Part shown: positions 9,225 through 17,303 of the stretch, one piece after another
Layout of the letters: the number at the start of each line of letters is the position of its first letter
Numbering within the stretch: position 1 is the first letter of the stretch
Assembly: GCF_019739195.1 (NCBI RefSeq)
Contig: NZ_JAHHDS010000001.1
Location: 51,502 to 115,501, forward strand
DNA: 64,000 nt
Direction of reading: 5' to 3'
Source of the DNA: Microcella sp.
Lineage (GTDB): Bacteria; Actinomycetota; Actinomycetes; Actinomycetales; Microbacteriaceae
Position numbers and translations under genes: made by a program
Notes under the pieces: generated by a model
Database searches by the model: none
The model's input: the letters and a program-made list of their open reading frames with translations, nothing else
Told to the model about the DNA's origin: nothing

Positions 9225-9857
9225 ATGTTCCGCGATCGCATCGACGCCGGTGAGCAGGTGGCGAGACTGGTGGCCGATCTGCGCGACGAGAATCCCGTGG
9301 TGCTTGGTCTGCCGCGAGGCGGGGTGCCGGTGGCCGCCGTCGTGGCGCAGGCGCTGGATGCTCCGCTCGACGTCATCATTGTGCGCAAGATCGGCGTGCC
9401 AGGCGAACCCGAGTACGCGCTGGGCGCGCTGGGTGAGGGCGGAGTGCGCGTGCTTGACGAGCGGCTCGTCGACCGACTGCGGCTTGACCCCCTCCAGGTC
9501 GCGCGGGTCGAAGATGAGGAGCGCAGCGAACTCGCCCGACGGGTCACCGCGCTGCGGGGCGAGCACCCCATGGTGGAACTCTCGGGGCGCACCGCGCTCA
9601 TTGTCGACGACGGTCTCGCCACGGGGGCCACCGCGCGTGCGGCGAGCCAGGTGGCGCTCGCCCGCGGTGCGTCGCGGGTAGTGGTGGCCGTGCCGTGCGC
9701 GCCCCGCGATGCCGCGCTTGGCCTGCCCGAGGCGGACGAGCTGCGCTCGGTCATCCTGTCGGAGGCATTCGGCGCCGTCGGGCAGTTCTACGCGCACTTC
9801 GATCAGGTGAGCGACACCGAGGTGGTCGACCTGCTGCGTCGGGCGCGCGAGTCGTGA
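9225..9857 (+). CDS. phosphoribosyltransferase-domain protein
   Basis: A 210-residue type I phosphoribosyltransferase fold protein. The PRPP-binding loop IVDDGLATGAT is at 126-136 and an RGGVPVA turn at 31-37. It belongs to the stand-alone group often annotated as predicted phosphoribosyltransferases, whose substrates are mostly unknown. ATG 9225 is preferred to upstream in-frame codons because GAGAGGAG is located 7 bases ahead. It follows the spermidine-synthase-like gene by 25 bases on the same strand and converges on the GlcD-type gene, with stop codons only 4 bases apart. Confidence 0.78.
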   Translation: MFRDRIDAGEQVARLVADLRDENPVVLGLPRGGVPVAAVVAQALDAPLDVIIVRKIGVPGEPEYALGALGEGGVRVLDERLVDRLRLDPLQVARVEDEERSELARRVTALRGEHPMVELSGRTALIVDDGLATGATARAASQVALARGASRVVVAVPCAPRDAALGLPEADELRSVILSEAFGAVGQFYAHFDQVSDTEVVDLLRRARES

Positions 9858-9861
9858 CGGG

Positions 9862-11217
9862 CTAGAAGACCTTGCCGGGGTTGAGAATGCCCCGTGGGTC
9901 GAACGCGGCCTTGATGCGCCGTTGCAGTGCGACTTGCTCGTCGCCCAGTTCGTCAGCGAGCCATCGACGCTTGAGGGTGCCGATACCGTGCTCGCCGGTG
10001 AGCGTGCCCCCGAGTGCGAGTGCTGCCTCGAACAGCTCGCCCGCCGCGGCCCAGATCACCTCGGGAACCTCGTCGCCCGTGTAGATCAAGTTGGGGTGCA
10101 GGTTGCCGTCGCCCGCGTGCGCCACGGTCGGTATCGCCACGCCATAGCGCTCGCTGATGCGACGGATCGCGGCGAACATCGCGACGAGCTGCGAGCGCGG
10201 TACCGCGATGTCTTCGATGAGCACTTGCCCCTGCGCCTCCATGGCGGGGTGCATCGCGCGGCGCACGGCGAGCAGGCGTTCGCCCTCCTCAGGGTCGGTT
10301 GTCACACTCGCCGTTCCTCCGAGCCGGGAGATGATCGCGAGCGCGTCCCGCCCCTCCTCTTCTGCCGCATCGCCGTCAGTCTGCACGAGGAGATGCGCGC
10401 TGCCGGCCTGCCGCTGAGGAAGGCCCAGATACTGCAGGATGCCCGCGAGCGCCTGCGGATCGACAAGCTCCATCGCGGCGGGGCGGAGGCGGGCCGCAGT
10501 GATCGCCGCCGACGCGGCGGCCGCCTGCTCGATGGTCGAGAAGTACGCGGCGATCGTCGCGACGGCTCCCGTCGGCAGGGGCGTCAGCTTGAGGGTTGCC
10601 CCGACGATGACGCCGAGCGTTCCCTCTGATCCGATCATGAGGGCGGTGAGATCGAGGCCAGTCACGCCCTTCACGGTGCGATGCCCAAGCCGCAGGAGCG
10701 TGCCGTCGGCGAGCACGACCTCGAGGCCCAGCACCGCCTCACGGGTGACGCCGTACTTCGCGCACAGCAGGCCGCCGGCATTCGTCGCGATGTTGCCCCC
10801 GACGGTCGAGATCTCGCGGCTCGCCGGGTCGGGGGCCCAACGCAGGCCGAGCGGTTCGAGCGTGCGGTTGAGATCGGCGTTGAGGATGCCCGGTTCGACC
10901 ACGGCCACCTGGTCAGCCTCGTCGATCTCGAGCACGCGAGTCATGCCGGCCGTCGAGAGCACGAGCTCGCCGCCACGTGCCATGGCGCCACCCGTGAGCC
11001 CCGTGCCGGCACCGCGGGGCACGACGGGGATGCGGTGCTCGTGGGCGATGCGCATCACCGCCTGCACCTGCTCGACACTGCGCGCCGTCACGACGGCGAG
11101 CGGTGGAGAAACGCTGCGCTGGCCCGACTTGTCGCTGCGGGCAGACTCGAGCATGACCGGCTCGATCGACAGCGAGCCACCGACGGCAGACTGCAGCTGG
11201 GCGAGAACGTCGGTCAT
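9862..11217 (-). CDS. FAD-linked oxidase, glycolate/D-lactate dehydrogenase GlcD type
   Basis: A 451-residue FAD-binding type 4 oxidoreductase oxidising a 2-hydroxy acid such as glycolate or D-lactate. The PP-loop PRGAGTGLTGG is at 67-77, followed by a second FAD-contact stretch STVGGNIATNAGG. The C-terminal half has the family's HAGDGNLHP and GEHGIG (408-413) motifs. No GlcE/GlcF partner is adjacent, suggesting a single-subunit enzyme. Its ATG overlaps the stop of the nucleoside hydrolase gene by 4 bases (ATGA), so the two are translationally coupled. Confidence 0.86.
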   Translation of the reverse strand: MTDVLAQLQSAVGGSLSIEPVMLESARSDKSGQRSVSPPLAVVTARSVEQVQAVMRIAHEHRIPVVPRGAGTGLTGGAMARGGELVLSTAGMTRVLEIDEADQVAVVEPGILNADLNRTLEPLGLRWAPDPASREISTVGGNIATNAGGLLCAKYGVTREAVLGLEVVLADGTLLRLGHRTVKGVTGLDLTALMIGSEGTLGVIVGATLKLTPLPTGAVATIAAYFSTIEQAAAASAAITAARLRPAAMELVDPQALAGILQYLGLPQRQAGSAHLLVQTDGDAAEEEGRDALAIISRLGGTASVTTDPEEGERLLAVRRAMHPAMEAQGQVLIEDIAVPRSQLVAMFAAIRRISERYGVAIPTVAHAGDGNLHPNLIYTGDEVPEVIWAAAGELFEAALALGGTLTGEHGIGTLKRRWLADELGDEQVALQRRIKAAFDPRGILNPGKVF

Positions 11218-12185
11218 GACCGGATCGACGTGCCGAGAAGAGTCTCGAGAAACAGCCGTCGGTACGGCTCGGCGTCGACGTCGAGCACGACCGTCGCGGG
11301 CGCAATCGCGCGAGCAGCCGTGATGTCGGCGCCGACCATGGTGCGCAGGTCGACGACCGTCTGCCCGCGGGTCGGGCCCGGAGAGAGGGCGACTTCGACG
11401 GGGGCGAGTCGCGTCACGAGCGGGCTCGGATCGATGGCGGCGCAGACGGCGCCCGCGTCGCCGATCGCGACTCGCTCGTCGGCCACGCGATCTTCGGTCG
11501 CGTCGATGCCGATCAGGTGGGTCAGCAGGGCGCCCGCGAGGCGAGCACCAGCGTCGGCGGAGTCGGAGAGGCGACGTGCGTCGTCGTGCGTGACCGAGAC
11601 GCGGTAGAACGGCTCGAGACCGTACATGAGCACGTCGAGCCCATCGCCGAGCACGATCGCCGCCGCTTCGGGGTCGTGCCAGACGTTGAATTCGGCGGCG
11701 GCCGTCGCGTTGCCCGAGCCGACGGCCCCGCCCATCATGACCACGCGCGCGATGCGCTCGGTCACGTCGGGGTGCAGTCGCAGCAGCATCGCGATATTTG
11801 TCAGGGGTGCGAGGCTGATGATCGTCACGGGTTCAGCGCTGTCGGCGAGAGTGCGCCGCAGCAGCTCGACCGCGTGACCATGCTCGGGTGCGCGGGCAGA
11901 GCGGGCCAGGGCGAGGTCGGCGAGGCCGTCGGCTCCGTGGATGGCGGCCGCGTGCTGCGGTGCTTCGAGCAGGGGCCGGTGCGCCCCGGCGGCCACAGGG
12001 ATGTTGCCAGCATCGGCCGCATCCAGCACCGCCAGCGTGTTTGCGACGACCTGGGCGAGCGGCGCATTGCCGCCCGTGCACGTGATCGCCCGCACGTCGA
12101 GGGCGGGGTGGCGCACGGCGAGCAGAATCGCAAGGGCATCGTCGACCCCGGTGTCGACGTCGAGAATCACCGGCTGGGCGGTCAT
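11214..12185 (-). CDS. inosine/uridine-preferring nucleoside hydrolase
   Basis: A 323-residue enzyme that hydrolyses N-glycosidic bonds of ribonucleosides. The N-terminal calcium-binding signature DVDTGVDDA is at residues 9-17 with all expected aspartates, and VVMMGGAV and EFNVWHDPEAA are typical of the family. The ATG at 12185 overlaps the TGA of the upstream membrane gene by 4 bases, and its own stop overlaps the GlcD-type gene in the same way, so three genes form one coupled unit. Base specificity cannot be told from the sequence. Confidence 0.87.
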   Translation of the reverse strand: MTAQPVILDVDTGVDDALAILLAVRHPALDVRAITCTGGNAPLAQVVANTLAVLDAADAGNIPVAAGAHRPLLEAPQHAAAIHGADGLADLALARSARAPEHGHAVELLRRTLADSAEPVTIISLAPLTNIAMLLRLHPDVTERIARVVMMGGAVGSGNATAAAEFNVWHDPEAAAIVLGDGLDVLMYGLEPFYRVSVTHDDARRLSDSADAGARLAGALLTHLIGIDATEDRVADERVAIGDAGAVCAAIDPSPLVTRLAPVEVALSPGPTRGQTVVDLRTMVGADITAARAIAPATVVLDVDAEPYRRLFLETLLGTSIRS

Positions 12186-12853
12186 CGGTTGCGGGTGCGG
12201 TCGGCGAACCAGAACAGCGCGGCGACCATGATGAGTGTCGCGGCGATCAGCAATCCGGTCGTCGGGTCGAACTCGACATATCGCGACACAGCGCCAGGCG
12301 GCACGGGCGGCCCGGCGAGAGCGACCCGCACCGAGCCCAGGGCGACTCCGGCTCCGACGACGGCGAAGCCGAGCGCGATGCCCGTCAGGGTGATGCCGGC
12401 GTCGGTGCCGCGGGCGAGGCGGCGTACGCGTGTGCGGGTGAAGCCGATGGCGGCCGCGGTCACGACGATGAAGCCTGTGGTAAAGGGTTCGAGCATCGCT
12501 TCGACCCACGACTGGCCGAGCACGAGCACGCGGAATAGCAGCGAGATGACGACGGCCATGACGCCGGCGAGTGCCACCCAGCGGAAGCGCTGATCGATGG
12601 TCTGCCAGCGGAACACGCTGAGCAGCACGGCGGCAGCAGCGAACCAGAGCACCGGAGCGACATCGACGAAGAGCAGGGCGAGTTCGCCCGGCCGGTTGAA
12701 GACGGTGTCACCGATGCCGAACTGGAAGGCGAGAGCCATGAGCGCCGTTGCGACGAGCGCGGCGAGCAGCAGGGTGCGCGCCACCGAGCCCGACCGGGTC
12801 GGCATGCCTCCCACCGGAATCTCGTCAGCTGCCGAGTGGCCTGCCTCGCTCAT
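12182..12853 (-). CDS. hypothetical multi-pass membrane protein
   Basis: A 223-residue protein with five or six hydrophobic segments (about residues 27-46, 58-80, 90-112, 122-140, 153-175, 196-215) and short charged loops. I do not recognise a family. It begins with its own -10-like hexamer and is the first gene of a coupled trio with nucleoside hydrolase and the FAD oxidase, so a transport or sensing role linked to them is possible but unsupported. It lies 23 bases downstream of the four-domain flavoprotein gene on the same strand. Confidence 0.68.
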   Translation of the reverse strand: MSEAGHSAADEIPVGGMPTRSGSVARTLLLAALVATALMALAFQFGIGDTVFNRPGELALLFVDVAPVLWFAAAAVLLSVFRWQTIDQRFRWVALAGVMAVVISLLFRVLVLGQSWVEAMLEPFTTGFIVVTAAAIGFTRTRVRRLARGTDAGITLTGIALGFAVVGAGVALGSVRVALAGPPVPPGAVSRYVEFDPTTGLLIAATLIMVAALFWFADRTRNR

Positions 12854-12859
12854 GCCCCG

Positions 12860-12865
12860 ATGCTA
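12860..12865 (-). promoter_or_regulatory. -10 hexamer of membrane protein gene, leaderless type
   Basis: TAGCAT on the minus strand, then 6 bases, then the ATG at 12853. It lies in the 23-base gap after the flavoprotein gene and would let the downstream trio be transcribed independently. Confidence 0.5.
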
Positions 12866-12876
12866 GATCACCCGCG

Positions 12877-15381
12877 CTAGATGAACAGTGTGGTGGTCGA
12901 CTCAGACGCCTCGCCGAGGAAGGTGGCGACTCCACCGAGCTCGACACCGTCAATGAGGTCGCTGTGCGCGATGCCCAGCAGATCCATCGTCATCGTGCAG
13001 CCGATGAGCCGGGCACCGCCAGCCTGCGCCGAGGCGATGAGCTCGGGCAAACTCGGCACGTTGTGCTGCTTCATGACGTTCTTGATCATGACCGGGCCCA
13101 TACCCGCCATGTTCATGGTCGAGAGCGGCAGGTCGTTCGCACCGGAGGGCATCATCATGCCGAACATGCGGTCCATCATCTTCTTCTGACGCTTCGGCGG
13201 TTGCTCGCGACGCAGCGCGTTGAGCCCCCAGAAGGTGAAGAACATCGAGACCTGCTCGCCCATGGCGAGAGCCCCGTTGGCGATGATCATCGAGGCGAGC
13301 ACCTTGTCGAGATCGCCCGAGAAGACGACGAACGAGTTCTTGCCCGGGCCTGAGACGGTCGCGCCGCCGACCGGACGCGCCGAGGCCATCGCGCCTGCTC
13401 CGCCCTTGCGGATCACCGCCACGTAGCCGGGGCCTTCCGGCTCGATCGAGACGAGCTCGTGGCCATTGCGCTTGACCCAGGCGGGAGCATCCGCCGCGAA
13501 TCCGGGGTCGCTGACGTGAATGGTGATCTCGTCGCCCGCGTCGGCCGCGGTCGCCGCCTCGGCGAGCTTCATGATCGGGCCAGGGCACGCGAGGCCGGTG
13601 ACGTCGAGGTCGATGGATGCGCCGATTCCCGTCGGGGCGAGCGCGAACAGCGAGTGTGTCTCGGCGTAGTTCTCCATCGGTGCGCGCTGCACGGGTGCGT
13701 CGGCCTCGTCGAGCTGGTGCCACGCCCGGAAGGTTGTCGAGCCGCCCGAGAGCGTCTTGAGGTCGGTGAAGCCGCGCTGCCGCAGAGCGCGGTACGCCAG
13801 GTAGGAGCGGAATCCGACGGCGCAGTACAGCCGAATCGGTGTGCTCGTGTTCCACTCGACGCAGGCCGTGCGCAGCGTGTCGAGCGGCACGTTCTCGGCG
13901 CCGGGCAGGTGCCAGATGCCGAACTCTTCTGCCGTGCGCACATCGATGATGCGTGCGCCCTCGACGGCCGCCGGGTAGTCCTCGGCGTACCAGAGCGAGA
14001 GATCGCCGCGCACGACGTTCGCCGCGACGAAACCGGCCATGTTCATGGGGTCTTTCGCCGAGCCGAACGGGGGAGCGTAGGCGAGTTCGAGCTCTTCGAG
14101 GTCGAAGACCGTCATGCCCATGCGCACCGCCGTGGCCAGCACGTCAATACGCTTGTCGACGCCGTCGAAGCCGGCCGCCTGGCCACCGAGCACCCGGCCC
14201 GTCTCGGGGTCGAAGACGACCTTGAGGTGCATCATCGCGGTGCCCGGATAGTAGCCCGCGTGACCCGAGGGGTGCACGTGGATGGCCCGGTGCGGAACAC
14301 CAGCCGCGATCAGCTGCCGCTGGGTGGCCCCGGTGCCGCCCGCGACCATGTCGAAGACCTTGACGATCGAGGTGCCCTGGGTCGAGCGGTATTCGGTGTC
14401 GCGACCGCAGATGTTCTCGGCGGCGACGCGCGCCTGCCGGTTTGCGGGCCCGGCGAGCGGGGCGAGCCACGAGCCGGGCAGCACCGTGTTCGGGGTCTCG
14501 ACGGCGTCGCCCGCCGCCCAGATGTGCGGGTCAGAGGTACGCATGTGGGTGTCGACGACGATGCCGCCGCGCTCGCCAAGCTCGAGACCCGCGTCACGGG
14601 CCAGCTGGGTGTTCGGTCGCACACCTGCCGAAAGAATCACGAGATCGGCGTGCAGCACGGTGTGATTGGTCAGCTCGACGTCGAGGCCGCCCGAGGCTTC
14701 TCGCAGCGCGGCAGCCCCCGTCTCGAGATGCACGGCCACGCCGCGGCTACGCAGGTGCGACTCGACCGGCACCGAGAGCTCGTGGTCGATGGGCGGCAGA
14801 ATCTGGTCGGCGAGCTCGACAACATCGACCTCGGCACCGCGGTGCCTCAGGTTCTCAGCCATCTCAAGACCGATGTACCCGGCTCCGATGACCACCGCGC
14901 GAACCGGGCCACGTCGCCCGGCCGCGGCGTCGGCGAGCAGCGCATCCAATTGCGTCTTGATCTGGTCCATGTCGCCCATGCGGCGCAGCACGTGCACGCC
15001 TGGCAGGTCAATTCCAGGTATCGGCGGGCGAAGTGCTTCAGCGCCGGGCGTGAGCGCGAGCGCATCGTACGACTCGGTGTACTCGGTACCGTCGTCGACC
15101 CGGCGAACGGTCACGCTCTTCGCCGCGCGGTCGATGGAGACGACCTCCTGGCCGATGCGCACGTCGAGGTCGAGAGCTTCGCGCAGGCTCTGCGGGGTCT
15201 GCACGAGCAACCGACTGCGATCGGTGATGACACCGCCGATGTGGTACGGCAACCCGCAGTTCGCGAACGAGACGTGGTGACCGCGCTCGAGAACGATGAT
15301 CTCGGCGAACTCGTCGAGGCGACGGGCGCGAGCGGCGATGGATGCTCCAGCGGCGACTCCGCCGACGACGACAAGCTTCAT
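12877..15381 (-). CDS. CoA-disulfide reductase-rhodanese-TusA-DsrE fusion protein
   Basis: An 834-residue fusion of four sulfur-handling modules. Residues 1-450 are an FAD/NAD(P)H CoA-disulfide reductase-type oxidoreductase (FAD motif VVGGVAAGAS, active-site Cys42 in SFANCGLPY, second nucleotide motif at 163-173). Residues 458-555 are a rhodanese with Cys520. Residues 588-660 are a TusA domain with CPGP (Cys599). Residues 681-834 are a DsrE/DsrF-like domain with Cys795. Together they could pass persulfide sulfur between cysteines, acting as a (poly)sulfide or CoA-persulfide reductase and sulfur relay. The ATG at 15381 is preceded by AGGAG; the frame is open 33 codons further upstream. Each domain is clear; the physiological substrate is inferred. 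Confidence 0.86.
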   Translation of the reverse strand: MKLVVVGGVAAGASIAARARRLDEFAEIIVLERGHHVSFANCGLPYHIGGVITDRSRLLVQTPQSLREALDLDVRIGQEVVSIDRAAKSVTVRRVDDGTEYTESYDALALTPGAEALRPPIPGIDLPGVHVLRRMGDMDQIKTQLDALLADAAAGRRGPVRAVVIGAGYIGLEMAENLRHRGAEVDVVELADQILPPIDHELSVPVESHLRSRGVAVHLETGAAALREASGGLDVELTNHTVLHADLVILSAGVRPNTQLARDAGLELGERGGIVVDTHMRTSDPHIWAAGDAVETPNTVLPGSWLAPLAGPANRQARVAAENICGRDTEYRSTQGTSIVKVFDMVAGGTGATQRQLIAAGVPHRAIHVHPSGHAGYYPGTAMMHLKVVFDPETGRVLGGQAAGFDGVDKRIDVLATAVRMGMTVFDLEELELAYAPPFGSAKDPMNMAGFVAANVVRGDLSLWYAEDYPAAVEGARIIDVRTAEEFGIWHLPGAENVPLDTLRTACVEWNTSTPIRLYCAVGFRSYLAYRALRQRGFTDLKTLSGGSTTFRAWHQLDEADAPVQRAPMENYAETHSLFALAPTGIGASIDLDVTGLACPGPIMKLAEAATAADAGDEITIHVSDPGFAADAPAWVKRNGHELVSIEPEGPGYVAVIRKGGAGAMASARPVGGATVSGPGKNSFVVFSGDLDKVLASMIIANGALAMGEQVSMFFTFWGLNALRREQPPKRQKKMMDRMFGMMMPSGANDLPLSTMNMAGMGPVMIKNVMKQHNVPSLPELIASAQAGGARLIGCTMTMDLLGIAHSDLIDGVELGGVATFLGEASESTTTLFI

Positions 15382-15620
15382 GGGTGTACTCCTGACAGGG
15401 GTGATGGCTCCACGCTGACAGCGGCGGGCGCGGCCGACTAGGGGAGAAAGGCCCGGAATCGCGAGGCGCGAACCTGGCAATCACCGCAAAGCCCCGGCGG
15501 TGAGGTTGAATCGAGCGCCGAGGTTCGGCATCGTGGCCGGTTCATCCGATCGCCCCTGCCCTCTTCAGGCCCGAACACTCAGCCGGGTCGCGGTGAGGGC
15601 ACAGGAAAGGAGAGCACACC
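15382..15620. promoter_or_regulatory. divergent intergenic region, 239 bases
   Basis: Lies between the divergent flavoprotein and HesB-like genes and must contain both promoters. I see ribosome-binding sites for both (AGGAG near 15390 on the minus strand, AAAGGAGAG near 15607 on the plus strand), but no convincing operator and no small gene. Confidence 0.4.
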
Positions 15621-15908
15621 ATGCTCGTACTGACCGAGACCGCCAGCACCGTCATCGAGAACCTCGTCGCTCGCGAGGCCGACCCGCAGAGCGCCGGCCT
15701 GCGCATCGACAGCGGAGGCCCGCAGTCGACCGAGTTCGCCGTTGCCGTGCTCCCCGCCCCACAGCCCGGCGACCAGGTCGTCGAATCGGGGGGTGCCCGG
15801 GTCTTCCTCGAGGCGAACGCCTCTGTGGCACTCGAGAGCAAGGTGCTCGACGCGCAGGTGACCGAGCAAGGCGCCGTCACGTTCGCGATCGGCGACCAGC
15901 CCGCCTAG
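15621..15908 (+). CDS. HesB/IscA-like protein lacking cysteines
   Basis: A 95-residue protein with the length and pattern of A-type iron-sulfur carrier proteins (LTETAS.VI, GLRI, VFLE at the expected spacing). It contains no cysteine at all, so it cannot bind a cluster through the usual Cys-X(n)-Cys-X-Cys ligands. It is therefore a HesB-like fold with another role, as found in several actinobacteria. A good AAAGGAGAG site precedes the ATG. It is divergent from the sulfur-transfer flavoprotein, which hints at, but does not prove, a shared theme. Confidence 0.7.
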   Translation: MLVLTETASTVIENLVAREADPQSAGLRIDSGGPQSTEFAVAVLPAPQPGDQVVESGGARVFLEANASVALESKVLDAQVTEQGAVTFAIGDQPA

Positions 15909-15960
15909 CACCGCAGCACCTCCGGGCCGAACGGCCCTGGCGCCGCACAGCGACATCGAC

Positions 15961-15966
15961 CAGGCT
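15961..15966 (+). promoter_or_regulatory. -10 hexamer of ldh, leaderless type
   Basis: CAGGCT followed by 6 bases and the ATG at 15973; no ribosome-binding site is seen. Confidence 0.4.
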
Positions 15967-15972
15967 GACGGC

Positions 15973-16929
15973 ATGACCGTTATTGAGAACTCCCGCCTGG
16001 CCATCATCGGCGCTGGGGCCGTCGGCTCCTCCCTCGCCTACGCCTCCCTCATCCGGGGCTCCGCTCGCGAAGTCGTGCTCTACGACATCGACGCCGCGCG
16101 CGTCGAGGCCGAAGTGCTCGACCTCGCTCACGGCACCCCGTTCACCGGGTCGAGCGCGATCAGCGGCGGTGCCGATCTCGACGTCGTCGAAGGCGCCAAC
16201 ATCGTGGTCGTGACGGCAGGCGCCAAGCAGCACCCCGGTCAGAGCCGCCTCGACCTCGCCGGCGTCAACGTCGGCATTCTCGAGAAGCTCATGCCTGAGC
16301 TCATCGAACGAGCTCCCAACGCCGTCTACGTGCTCGTGACGAACCCGTGCGACGTGCTCGCGGTCGCCGCACAGCGGTTCAGCGGACTGCCCGCCGGGCG
16401 AGTCTTCTCGAGCGGCACCGTGCTCGACAGCTCACGCCTCAAGTGGCGCCTGGCCGAGCGGGTCGGAGTGACGGCCTCGAGCGTGCACGCCATGATCGTC
16501 GGCGAGCACGGCGACAGTGAGTTTCCGCTCTGGTCGCAAAGCCGCATCGGCCCGATCCCGATTCGCGAGTGGGTCGATGACCACGGTGACGTGCTGAGCG
16601 TCGAAGAGCTCGATCAGATCGCCCACGAGGTCAAGACCGCGGCCTACAAGGTCATCGCCGGCAAGGGCGCGACCAACTACGCCATCGGGCTCTCGGGCGC
16701 GCGCATCGTCGAGGCGGTGCTCAATGACGAGGGCGCCGTACTGCCGGTGAGCTCGGTGCTTACCGACTATCGCGGTGTGAGCGGCGTGGCGCTCTCCGTG
16801 CCGAGCATCATCGACGCCGAGGGAGTCTCACGCGTGATCGATGTGCCGTTTTCGGCCGACGAAGAGCGACTGCTGCACGCCTCCGCCGAGACCATTCGCG
16901 AGTCGCTCGCGGCGCTCGACCTGGCCTAG
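15973..16929 (+). CDS. ldh: L-lactate dehydrogenase
   Basis: NAD-dependent interconversion of pyruvate and L-lactate; 318 residues, the normal length. The nucleotide-binding GAGAVGSSLA is at 13-22, and Asp38/Asp40 at the end of the second strand favours NAD over NADP. Substrate-binding Arg92 is in QSRLDL and the catalytic His179 in GEHGDSEFP. The mobile-loop Gln89-Gln90 region argues for lactate rather than malate dehydrogenase. It converges on the S4-protein gene, and the two genes share a CTAG at their stop codons. Confidence 0.9.
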   Translation: MTVIENSRLAIIGAGAVGSSLAYASLIRGSAREVVLYDIDAARVEAEVLDLAHGTPFTGSSAISGGADLDVVEGANIVVVTAGAKQHPGQSRLDLAGVNVGILEKLMPELIERAPNAVYVLVTNPCDVLAVAAQRFSGLPAGRVFSSGTVLDSSRLKWRLAERVGVTASSVHAMIVGEHGDSEFPLWSQSRIGPIPIREWVDDHGDVLSVEELDQIAHEVKTAAYKVIAGKGATNYAIGLSGARIVEAVLNDEGAVLPVSSVLTDYRGVSGVALSVPSIIDAEGVSRVIDVPFSADEERLLHASAETIRESLAALDLA

Positions 16930-17303
16930 ATGTCGTCGCGGCCCCGCAGCCGCTCGATGAGCCGCCGATCGCGCTTCGTCGGCCGACCTGCTCCGCGCTC
17001 ACGCAGTACGGTCGCCGGGCGCTCCTCGCGCGGAGGCGGCAGGGGAGTCAGATCGTCGTAGTTCTGAGCCGCGAGCGCAGCGCTCGTGCGCTTCGTGATG
17101 AGGCCCGTCACCACGACGATGCGCTCGCCCCCCGGTGTCAGGGCACGCACGCGGTCGCCGACGCGCACGACCTGGGCGGGCTTGGCCGACGCGTCGTTCA
17201 CTTTGACGTGACCTGCTTTGCAGGCGGCTGTCGCGGCAGAGCGCGTCGAGTAGAGCCTGATCGCCCAGGTGTAGGCGTCAACCCGTACTCCGGTGTGCGT
17301 CAT
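16926..17303 (-). CDS. S4-domain RNA-binding protein (Hsp15-like)
   Basis: A 125-residue protein with an N-terminal S4 domain (VDAYTWAIRLYSTRSAAT at 8-25, continuing to GDRVRAL) and a basic Arg-rich tail, as in Hsp15/HslR-type proteins that bind rRNA on stalled 50S subunits. The ATG at 17303 overlaps the stop of the GH15 gene by 4 bases (ATGA), so expression is coupled to that gene. The specific ribosomal role is inferred from the family. Confidence 0.8.
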   Translation of the reverse strand: MTHTGVRVDAYTWAIRLYSTRSAATAACKAGHVKVNDASAKPAQVVRVGDRVRALTPGGERIVVVTGLITKRTSAALAAQNYDDLTPLPPPREERPATVLRERGAGRPTKRDRRLIERLRGRDDI

